The notes under the pieces: model-generated
The model's database searches: none
The model's input: the letters and a program-made list of their open reading frames with translations, nothing else
What the model was told of the DNA's origin: nothing
Assembly (NCBI GenBank): GCA_051453625.1
Contig: JBOZIK010000001.1
Coordinates: forward strand, 296,046,729 to 296,071,948
DNA length: 25,220 bases
Reading direction: 5' to 3'
Source of the DNA: Welwitschia mirabilis
Lineage: Eukaryota; Gnetophyta; Gnetopsida; Welwitschiales
In this document: positions 1 through 8,150 of the stretch, piece by piece
How the letters are laid out: each line of letters begins with the position of its first letter
Position numbering within the stretch: position 1 is the first letter of the stretch
Position numbers and translations under genes: made by a program

Positions 1-240
1 TTAGCAAATGGCTTAGCAGTTATGCCAGAAGGAGTTCTAAAAGATATACCTATTGAACTCTAACGTTTTATCTACTTAATAAATTCATTGGTGATGAAGA
101 CTCAAGGTTATACTCATGTAGTAATTCTAGGGAGACCTTAATTTGCTATTATAGATGCTACTATTTATTCTAAAATATGGGTAATGGAAATCAGTCTGGG
201 AGATCTTAAAAAAGAGATTGAACTTTCTGATGCATCGGTT
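1..240 (+). pseudogene. Ty3/gypsy (Athila-like) aspartic protease, C-terminal remnant
   Basis: Reading frame 1 gives a retropepsin-like C-terminal half. A stretch equivalent to the plant 'LADGS..P.GVL.DV.V' segment lies at the window start (LANGLAVMPEGVLKDIPIEL), and the family's ILGRP motif is at 127-138, followed by an IIDATI stretch. Stops interrupt the frame at 61-63 and 139-141. The catalytic D-S/T-G motif would lie upstream of the window, so only the flap-to-end portion is visible. In an intact element this protease cuts the gag-pol polyprotein. It leads, after a charged linker (about 240-490), into the reverse transcriptase on the same strand. Gypsy order (protease, RT, RNase H, integrase) supports the call. 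Confidence is limited by the missing active site. Confidence 0.72.
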
Positions 241-495
241 ATTAAAGAAATGATACAGAACACAAAAGAAAGAACTAATGCAATTCTAACAGAGGAAGTC
301 AATATAATACTAAATAAACAAAATGAAAAAAAATATGAGAAGGAATATTTAACAGTTTAATAGATAGAAAAGCCTCCACTTAAAGAAGGGCTAGAGTATA
401 TTGAAATAACTTCTAATAGACCTCTAATCATAAAAAGTTGTTTAACTCATTCTTAGAAAAGAAAACTTAAAAGGATGTTGATTAAAAGGAAATGA

Positions 496-1470
496 GCCTT
501 TACTTACATCATATAGATATTAAGGGAATAAATCTAAAAATATACCAACATAGAATCTATTTAGATACTTCTATCAAATCAAACTGACAACCAGAAAGAA
601 GACGTAACCCACAGATGCAGGAGATAATTAAATAAGAGATTTTCAAACTCTTGAATATGGGGCCTACTTATTCTATATTTAATTTAGAATGGGTTAGTCC
701 TATGACATTTGTGTCAAAGAAAGGAAATAAATGGAAAGTGTGTATAATCTTTAGAATGTTAAATACTATAACTTATAAAGATCATTTTCCTCCTCTGTTT
801 ATAGAGCAAATTTTAAAAAGAGCATTTGAACATCAATACTACATCTTTCTAAATGGATATATTGGCTATAACCAAATTCTTATAGCTCTAGAGGACCAAG
901 ACAAAACAAATTTCACTTTTTATTAGGATACTTATGCCTATAAAGTACTACCATTTGGACTATGTAATTCTCTTGCTACTTTTCAAAGGTTAGTAAATAG
1001 CATTTTTCAAGATATGATAGGAATATCAGTCGAAGTATTTATGAATGATTTCTTAATGATTAGAAATGATTTTGAGGAGTCACTCAATAAGCTGAAAAAT
1101 GTTTTAGAGCAATGCAAAGAAAAATGCCTCAGACTTAGCTAGTTAAAAAGTAATCTGATAGTGACAAAAGACATAGTATTAGGACACAAGATTTCTCAAA
1201 AAGGAATTGAGACTAATGAGCAAAAAATTAAATCTATAAAAGGTATTCCAATTTCAACCAAACTAAAAAAATAAAGATATTTTATAGGACATGTTGAATA
1301 TTATAGAAGATTCATATCCAACTTTAGTCAAATTACTAAACTTTTGAGTGACCTCTTTCGAAAGGATGTGGAATATGATTGGGCTAATGAATTTCAAAAT
1401 TCTTACCAAACCTTAAACGATAAACTTTTATTAGCACCTATTTTGCAAGGGCCAAATTGAGTAAGACCAT
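496..1470 (+). pseudogene. Ty3/gypsy (Athila-like) reverse transcriptase, inactivated
   Basis: One frame (codons starting at positions divisible by 3) carries a recognisable plant gypsy RT. In order: an IKGI...HRIYL segment (about 500-560, in another frame), RRRNPQMQ (about 590-620), EWVSPM...KKG (680-730), DHFP...FIEQ (780-810), GYIGYNQI (860-880), YAYKVLPFGLCN (930-965), FQ..VNSIFQDM (980-1015) and LGHKIS.KGIE (1180-1210). The catalytic box reads FMNDF at 1038-1052, so the first aspartate of the expected F/Y-x-D-D box is asparagine (AAT, 1044-1046). In-frame stops lie at 924, 1140, 1272 and 1458, with others further upstream. The longest open piece (651-926) is only a fragment between stops, and no start codon there is meaningful. 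The LSRLE-type RNase H end and the absence of a chromodomain point to the Athila/Tat branch. The element cannot make active enzyme. Confidence 0.93.
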
Positions 1471-1913
1471 TCTACATTATAACTAATGCATCTAATCATG
1501 TTATGAAGGCAGTCTTAGGACAAAAAGATGAAGACAACAAATCTTATAACATTGGCTATATTAGTAAGAACTTGGAATCAGCTCAACAAAATTACACAGT
1601 AACAAAACATGAGTTGTTAGCAATGGTAATGGCATTAGAAAAATTCATACATTACATTTTAAGTTACAAAGTAAAAGTTCATACTGATCATAGTGCTATT
1701 AGATTTATAATGAATAAGAAAGAAGCAAACTCAAGAATTATAAGATGGATACTATTAAGGCAAGAGTTTGATTTAAAAATTACAGACAAAAAAGGGACAA
1801 AGAATGTGGTAGCAGATCACCTCTCAAGGTTAGAATTTTCAGATGAAGAACAAATCAACATAAGGGATGAGTTTCTCGATGAACATGTTTTCCAGATAAT
1901 AATTAATCCATGA
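1471..1913 (+). pseudogene. Ty3/gypsy (Athila-like) RNase H domain
   Basis: This stretch continues the RT frame after a stop at 1458 and is open from 1461 to the TGA at 1911-1913. It encodes the retroelement RNase H that would remove the RNA strand of the RNA:DNA hybrid. Visible motifs are the TNAS box (1482-1493), AVLGQ (about 1509-1523), YISKNLESAQQNY..TKHELLAMV (about 1560-1630), KVHTDHSAI (about 1673-1700), RWILLRQEFDL (about 1744-1776) and KNVVADHLSRLE (about 1800-1835), the signature end of plant gypsy RNase H. The first catalytic position, Asp in family members, is Asn here (AAT at 1485-1487). The Glu of KHELL and the Asp of TDHSAI remain. The 411-base open stretch from 1503 is the longest uninterrupted piece of the element. 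Confidence 0.93.
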
Positions 1914-1914
1914 T

Positions 1915-3182
1915 ATGCTAATATAGCCAACTTTCTTGTGAGAAAAAGATTACCCTATTTTATAACTTATTATGCAAGAAAAAGATTATTAATAGAATCT
2001 AGAGATTAAATTTTGGTATAATAAGATGTTATTTAGAGAATGCAAAGATCATATTATCAGAAGATGTATAGAGGAAAACCTACAAAGAGAAATCTTAAAG
2101 GAATCTCATGGAGGAAAAGGAGGAGAACATTATGGTGTAAAAATAATAGGAATGAAAATCCTTCATACTAGCCCACCATATTTAAAGATTTAAATGATTA
2201 TATCTAAGGTTCTGATAAATGTGAAAGAGAAGACGCATCTAGCCAAAAGTTAGAAATACCATAATAATGGATTTAGATAATCGAACCTTTTGATGTTTGA
2301 AGAATAGATTTTATTAGACCTATCAATTCCTCATCCTTTGGAAAAAGATATATTTTGGTCTATCTTGATTACTTCACTAAATGGGTTGAGGCTGAGGCTG
2401 TGACTAATTATTCTTCCCAAACTATAGTTAACTTTTTCCTTAGAAATATTATCTATGAGTTTGGAACCCTCCAAAGTCTTATATCTAATAGAGGAACTCA
2501 TTTCACTAGTGAAGGCTTTGTGGAATCCATCATAAACTTTCTACTGCCTATCACCCTCAATCCAATGACTAAGATAAAGTAACTAATAGAGAACTAAATA
2601 GAATATTAATAAAATTCATAAATAGTAAGAAAACTAATTGGGCTGGTAAATTAAATGAAGCTCTATGGGTTAGAATAACTTGAAAACATACCACATGATT
2701 TACTTCATATGAACTAGTTTATGGAAAAAGGGCTATTTTACTAATTGAACTTAGAATAAAAACATTTAAATTAGCTAAAGAATTAAAATGTGATTTAGAT
2801 ACAGCTTAAAAAGAATGGATAGAAAACATAAATATTTTAGATGGAAAAAAAAGCTCTTTTGTATAAAGAACTTATACAATTGAAAACTAAAATATCTTAT
2901 GATAACATAATCAAAAAAATAAATTTTAATGTGGAAGATTCTGTATTAAGTTATGACCTGAAGAAAATTCTTTCAAAACAAAAATATAAATAAAACTAGC
3001 TGGGATCCTATACCATAACAAAAATTCTAGGAAATGGAGCCATAGAAATATATGATCCTGATGAAAAGGTAACCTACCAAGTTAATGGAAAAAGAACAAG
3101 AATGTACTATGGTCATAAATTGGTGCTAAATTATCTGGGAAACCCTGATAGAATGGAAAGAATACTTTCACTATACTTATAA
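1915..3182 (+). pseudogene. Ty3/gypsy (Athila-like) integrase, frameshifted
   Basis: Integrase follows RNase H, as in Ty3/gypsy order. A degraded zinc-binding region lies at about 2040-2250 (IIRRCIEEN, then HGG..GEHYG, later SDKCE). The catalytic core is clearest at 2300-2580: RIDFIRPI with the first Asp at 2307-2309, then YILVYLDYFTKWVEAEAV, then FGTLQSLISNRGTHF, where the second catalytic Asp is Asn (AAT, 2487-2489). A frameshift near 2560-2570 moves the reading to the frame with TNRELNRIL (about 2580-2610) and YELVYGKRA (about 2708-2735). The C-terminal part returns at about 3005-3182 (TITKILGNGAIEIYDP, then QVNGKRTRMYYGHK) and ends at the TAA at 3180-3182. No chromodomain follows, which argues against a chromovirus. 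The core open fragment is 2355-2582. Confidence 0.9.
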
Positions 3183-3393
3183 AATAAATTCCAAAATTAG
3201 ATAATAAAGGACGTGTCATTTATTTAAGATCTTATTTACTTTACCAAATTATTAAATTGTTTAAATTAAATGTAATGATTATAGAGAAAGAAGCTGACTT
3301 GGTAAGTTTTCAATAGGGAATTGCGCATTATCTTTATTTAGAAGATTGAGAAAATACATTCCATCACATAACATAACACTTCCCATGGTATAG

Positions 3394-3396
<3 letters not shown>
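3183..3396. other. AT-rich sequence after the pol stop
   Basis: No coding similarity is visible in this stretch after the integrase stop. In an Athila-type element it would be the start of the 3' non-coding region. I see no clear polypurine tract or LTR edge here. Confidence 0.4.

Positions 3397-3444
<48 letters not shown>
3397..3444. repeat. (AG)24 microsatellite
   Basis: Twenty-four uninterrupted AG units. The perfect run suggests recent expansion and a polymorphic locus. A minus-strand open frame across it (3279-3512) encodes only a Leu-Ser run and is a by-product of the repeat. Confidence 0.98.
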
Positions 3445-3447
<3 letters not shown>

Positions 3448-3555
3448 CACAATGTTTTACTACAAGTGCACTGGGGCAAATATTCCCAAGATGGGGACCT
3501 TTGGCAATGCAATATGGTAGCTATGAAAACTCCACTACAAGGTTATTTGATCATA

Positions 3556-3558
<3 letters not shown>

Positions 3559-3586
<28 letters not shown>
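3559..3586. repeat. (TA)14 microsatellite
   Basis: Fourteen perfect TA units, 114 bases after the AG repeat. A typical plant intergenic simple repeat. Confidence 0.97.
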
Positions 3587-3590
<4 letters not shown>

Positions 3591-4290
3591 TATCCTATGA
3601 GTTCTTACTCCTTTAACAGTGGTTGCACTCTCCTCATTGTGGTTAATTTAAGTTGTACAAAATAGGAAGTTGAGGAATAGTTGTGCTTCAAGAGTCATCT
3701 AAGACATAGCTAGTTGCCAAAACTACAACTCTATCACAACTTATTTATATTTTAAGGGTAAAAATAGGAGAAGAGAGAGAGGTCAAGAGAGAAAAGAAAC
3801 TAAAATAAAAATATTCTAGCCTACGATGGAATGTATATCTAAATATTTTCAATTCAATAACAAGCATAATCATTAAATTCTATCTAAGCTAAGGGAAAGC
3901 TTCAAAGTTTCAGAAACATTTTGCATTATCTTAACAATTTAATAAATTATTTAGTTTGAATTTTCTTTAATGGAATTGACATGCCCATAATAAAATAAAA
4001 TAGTATAAGATAACTTTATTTGAAATAAAAATAAAAAATTTTATTAAAAAAATATTTTATTACATCTAGTTGTAGAAATAATGTAAAAACACTTCTCAAA
4101 TCACTAAGTAAGTAAATCACTAACTCAAGCAACTCAATTCTTAAAGCAGCCAGAAAACTTGTTACTCCTATAAAAACACCTAGTCTTAGATGTCGACCCT
4201 ACAAAATTCTCATTCTAGGGCAATAGATGCATCTCACCTAGAAATTCAAACAACATATTAATCTACTCTACATGGGCTCACTAAAAGTTT
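3587..4290. other. Unassigned AT-rich spacer
   Basis: Nothing recognisable on either strand from here to about 4080. From about 4080 to 4290 the minus-strand frame of the next feature may continue with many stops, but no family signal is left. Confidence 0.4.
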
Positions 4291-4640
4291 TGATAAGGTT
4301 TAGCATCCCATATTGTCTTCTTTATATTTTCCTTACCAAAAATTACTGTAGTAAGACTAAGGATAGGATTTGTGCCTTAACGCTAAATCAATACTCTTTT
4401 CTAGCACCTACATCTGCTTAGTTAGCTAGCCTAAAGAAATTTCACAATTCATATCCTTATACTTGAGTTGCTGACATAGTTCTTCAGCTCTCACTCTCAG
4501 ATACTTACCAACTAAGTGATGGATCATGGGACTAAAACTTGGGGGAATGACACCACTTCTAAAATGGTCTTTGCCAGCCTCAGTAATAAAGAAATCTAAG
4601 GTATCTAAGACCTCAGTAGTTGATTTCTAATCATAGTGTA
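4290..4640 (-). pseudogene. Unidentified minus-strand coding remnant
   Basis: One minus-strand frame is open for about 63 codons from about 4617 down to a TAG at 4426-4428. It then continues in phase past further stops to about 4290. The visible peptide has natural, non-repetitive composition: an acidic start (EVLDTLDFFITEAGKDHF), then IPPSFSPMIHHLVGKYLRVR, then a Leu/Gln/Lys-rich part (AEELCQQL) continuing beyond the stop as VLEKSIDLALRHKS. This heptad-like tail could form a coiled coil. I do not recognise a family. Several of its stops are TAG or TAA where a Gln would fit. The setting suggests the gag-like gene of another retroelement, but a decayed host gene is equally possible. Confidence 0.45.
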
Positions 4641-5391
4641 AGAACTATTATATCGCGCTTTTAGACCTAATAGAGACTCGAGGCAACTAGGGATTTATAC
4701 TACTAACGCACATATCTATCTATGTAGAATCCAAGTTGAATAAGCAATATTTTACGTTCTTAACACCAGAGGCAACAACAGGAGAAGGAGAATGATACAA
4801 GCCATAAGGATTAATGGTAAAAAGACAAGAGGAATTAAAAGATGATTAAGTAAATGAATTCTTAATCTCAAGTGAAGAATAATGAATGATTAGCATGTAA
4901 GAAATGAGATTTATAGCACAAGTCTTATTATGATGCTTGACAAGTGTAATTCATTTTAAGTTATATATAGCACACATGTTTAATCTTAAAATAAAGGATT
5001 AAGTAAAAGTGGCATACCTATTTGGCCAATAGTTGAAGTGTGCCAAGTATCAACATAAATGTTAAATCAAGTCTGGGATCGAGGGATTCCAAACTGACCA
5101 AGATTCAACCTAAAGTCAGAACTTCAGATTGATTTGTGATCATTTAAGATTTCTTGAGCCACATGCCATTGCACAGACCTACTAAACCTTGTCACCATAA
5201 ATAGCAGTACCAAGTAATTATCAAACTCTTTTAAACACTTTTAATTAAAAGAAGACTTTTTAGGCCATATCAAATAACTCAAAAAAGATTTTCTTTTATT
5301 TTTTTCAAGGAAGAATAAGAAATAAAAGTTACTAATGTTTTTCCTCTAATAAATTTCATCATGGAATAGTAATTAAAATCAAAATATCACT
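4641..5391. other. Spacer with one possible outlying repeat unit
   Basis: No gene recognised. A weak sixth copy of the 5401-5800 repeat family may lie at about 5092-5145. It contains a 'CAACCTAAAGTCAGAACTT' core resembling the unit's first half. Confidence 0.4.
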
Positions 5392-5800
5392 TGGTTGATT
5401 GACACCAACCCAAAATTAATACTTTGAGTTAGATTTTAGATCAAACCATTATCATAAGAACTTAATTCTTATGGCTGACACTAACTTAAAATCAAAACTT
5501 TGAGCCATATTTCATGCCAAATTGTTCATCTTCTTATGATCTAAAAACCTACAAACAAGAAAAATCATATAATTGACTAATACCAACTCGAAAGTTCAAC
5601 TTCAAGTTAGATTTTGAGCTAACCCAATTACTTCTTCATCCTATAAGAAAAAAGAAAAATTGCTTGATCAATTGATACTAATGTAAATTCAGAACTTTGA
5701 ATTAGATTTCAAGCTAGACCATGAGAATGCAAGTTCTAGAAGTTAACTAATACTAGCCCAAAGTTGAAGCTTTAGACTAGATTTTAATTTAACTTTACCT
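5392..5800 (+). repeat. Degenerate tandem repeat, five copies of a ~50-bp core
   Basis: Five related cores begin at about 5401, 5477, 5578, 5673 and 5748 (spacings about 76, 101, 95, 75). Each reads roughly GAYACYAACYYAAAR, then a TTGA/CAACTT stretch, then ACTTTGAGTTAGATTTY, then AGCTARACC. Each is preceded by a TTGATTGA / AATTGACT / CAATTGATA-like lead. The spacers between cores differ in length and are partly A-rich (AAGAAAAAT). The copies are about 60-75% alike by eye. This looks like an old internal repeat of an LTR or other non-coding element region rather than a young satellite. Confidence 0.7.
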
Positions 5801-5977
5801 TTTCAAACTTGTTTCTAAAAGATGAAGGTCTTGTTTTTAATGTCCCCCTCAACTTTCCATTATAACTCTGTCATGTAACTTTGCTTTTTTATTATTATTT
5901 ACTTTCATAATGATAGTGGTTAGAATTCAAAGAACCTGGTTGACCACCTTTGAACTCTTTTAACTAGCTTCATAATG

Positions 5978-6027
5978 GATTCCATAGTCCTCGTTGAGAA
6001 CTCAACAGTTCTCGATAACCCTTGTTG
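5978..6027 (+). repeat. 50-bp direct repeat, left copy at gap edge
   Basis: This 50-bp block runs exactly up to the first N and is identical to 6507-6556, at the other edge of the gap, except at position 29 of the unit (C at 6006, G at 6535). It contains an inverted repeat with arms GAGAACT and AGTTCTC. Confidence 0.97.
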
Positions 6028-6506
6028 NNNNNNNNNNNNNNNNNNNNNNNNNNNNNNNNNNNNNNNNNNNNNNNNNNNNNNNNNNNNNNNNNNNNNNNNN
6101 NNNNNNNNNNNNNNNNNNNNNNNNNNNNNNNNNNNNNNNNNNNNNNNNNNNNNNNNNNNNNNNNNNNNNNNNNNNNNNNNNNNNNNNNNNNNNNNNNNNN
6201 NNNNNNNNNNNNNNNNNNNNNNNNNNNNNNNNNNNNNNNNNNNNNNNNNNNNNNNNNNNNNNNNNNNNNNNNNNNNNNNNNNNNNNNNNNNNNNNNNNNN
6301 NNNNNNNNNNNNNNNNNNNNNNNNNNNNNNNNNNNNNNNNNNNNNNNNNNNNNNNNNNNNNNNNNNNNNNNNNNNNNNNNNNNNNNNNNNNNNNNNNNNN
6401 NNNNNNNNNNNNNNNNNNNNNNNNNNNNNNNNNNNNNNNNNNNNNNNNNNNNNNNNNNNNNNNNNNNNNNNNNNNNNNNNNNNNNNNNNNNNNNNNNNNN
6501 NNNNNN
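6028..6506. other. Assembly gap (479 N)
   Basis: Run of N with a non-round length, so probably an estimated gap size. Open frames reported across it consist of unknown residues and carry no information. Confidence 1.
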
Positions 6507-6556
6507 GATTCCATAGTCCTCGTTGAGAACTCAAGAGTTCTCGATAACCCTTGTTG
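6507..6556 (+). repeat. 50-bp direct repeat, right copy at gap edge
   Basis: Begins at the first base after the N run and matches 5978-6027 at 49 of 50 positions. Here the internal inverted repeat is longer (8-bp arms GAGAACTC and GAGTTCTC, AA between) because of the single C/G difference. Confidence 0.97.
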
Positions 6557-7300
6557 AACCCAATGCTATGGAGAGAGACTACCACTTAAATATGTCTTTC
6601 CATTCCTTCAATATTCCACTTAAATTCATTTTTGATAACCCCTTCTCATTCTCAATGATTCCCATCGCAATGTCAGTTTCACAACATCTTGACCATGTTA
6701 GCAATTATGATATCAGTTCCAACTCAATAAATTTTTGAGATTTATACCTTACCAACATGTAATTCAAATTTTTCCAGCATTAGCAAAGGACTTAAAATTT
6801 CAGTTGCATCTATTTTCTTTCCAGTGAAATTTCTCATTTACTCCTTGTACACGTGAATTGAATACAATAGTAAGTACGAGTTTTTGCCTATTTAAATGGG
6901 AAATAGGTTAGTGATTTCTACTTTCATCCCTGTATTTTAACTTAACATGCTTAAGTGCTTTTTTATCTTTAAGCTTTTAAGCAATGGTAAAATTTCTTCG
7001 ATAAAAAATCTCAAGTATTGTTAATACTTCAGTTTAAGCATTTAGAAGTATGCTAAACTTTACATAGAGGGAAGTTGAATGAATTCAATATATACAATAC
7101 TCTTACATCTGTGTAAATGACATTTTATATTTCTAGAAAGAAAATTTTTACTTAGTAATCTATTTTCAAAAGGTTGTTTATTGCAAAAATTCCTCTTACA
7201 TGCATGTTTTTTTTCATACCTAACTCCAACACTAGCAAAAATTTGAACAAAATGTAAGGTCATTTCTTCATTAAATTTTGAACAAGTTATTTCAGACCCT
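6557..7300. other. Unassigned spacer
   Basis: No recognisable coding family. A minus-strand open frame (7060-7386) has no motif and runs antisense into the start of the next feature, so I treat it as chance. An early leader or N-terminal region of the following gag-like gene may begin here, but nothing shows it. Confidence 0.4.
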
Positions 7301-7319
7301 TGCTTAATAGAGTTAAAAT

Positions 7320-8150
7320 AAAGGATTATAAAGTTGGAGTGATATGAATGGCTTACTTTAAATGATAGATTTTCCTTGGAATTCATATATGAATTTTATA
7401 AGGATTTAAGAACAAATGATGCCAAAAATGTAGCGGAAACAACTGTGGAAAGTCATGGAATAGTAATTATTCAAGACGAAATAAGAGAAAAGTTGCATAT
7501 GTCACCAGACAATACCATTAGAAAGGAAGAAATGAATTTAAGAATAAGTCTGCTGGGAAGGATGGTAGTATAGGGAAGAATACCAATTCATAAAGACATA
7601 GAACTGAAATTTTTTATCATTTCAAGAATCATGGCTAGTAATTTGATACCTATTATTCACAAACAACAAGGTATCATATTACCTGACCTATATATGATAG
7701 CAGTAGTGAAGGATAAGATAAATCATACCAATGTAAATATTATAGAAGAAATCTTTTGGGATGGGTAAGATACATTACAAAATTGAATAAAGTTGGAATC
7801 AGAGCTTAAAGTGTAGTAGGGCTAGGATCTCTCTCTTTAATCACCCAAATATTAAGTAAAAATAAAATCCCATTTCAACCAAATAAGTCTTGTATTAAAG
7901 TAACTATTTAGAGTCTATTTGGAGTTAAGGAATTAAGTATCTTGAGAACTCCAAGATATAAGACCACACAACTAGACCTAGGGGATACTTCTTCTACCCC
8001 TCAAACTTTGCCTTCATTGCTACTCTCCTTAAGCATACCACAAGATCCAATTCAATTTACATTTGAAGTATTCCTACCTTCCCATCCACTTTAGTCTAGC
8101 CAATTATCCAAAGAACTAGAAGAAGACAAATGGAAAGCCTCTATAGTGCT
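7320..8150 (+). pseudogene. Gag-like 'plant transposon protein' domain remnant
   Basis: The frame of codon 7376 reads upstream to about 7332 (YEWLTLNDRFSLEF) and on through FIYEFYKDL (about 7382), a V-x-SHGIVI segment (7450), FFIISRIMASNLIPIIH (about 7610-7660), GIILPDLYMIAVV.D (7670-7710) and NIIEEIFW (about 7735-7760). Past a +1 frameshift near 7805-7815 it resumes with GLGSLSLITQIL (about 7820-7855), then a Ser/Thr/Pro-rich stretch to about 8095. This order (E/R-FY..L, N-LIP..H, then G-x-x-SLIT) matches the plant-specific domain Pfam calls 'putative plant transposon protein', found in gag-like parts of plant LTR elements. Breaks: TAG at 7571-7573, TAA near 7768, TGA near 7783, then the frameshift. 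The match is from memory of the family pattern, so a profile search would settle it. Confidence 0.66.

Noticed and set aside
1-3182. An integrated plant pararetrovirus (caulimovirid) as the source of the first RT-RNase H
   Set aside because: An integrase core with IDF and KWVEA motifs follows the RNase H. Caulimovirids lack this, and Ty3/gypsy elements have it.
3279-3512. Minus-strand 77-residue open frame
   Set aside because: Mostly a Leu-Ser run from the AG microsatellite.
5920-6585. Open frames of 164-221 residues across the first N run
   Set aside because: They consist almost entirely of unknown residues; only the gap makes them open. The readable ends do not match a family I know.
7060-7386. 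Minus-strand 108-residue open frame
   Set aside because: No motif, and it overlaps antisense with the recognisable plus-strand gag-like start at 7332-7386.
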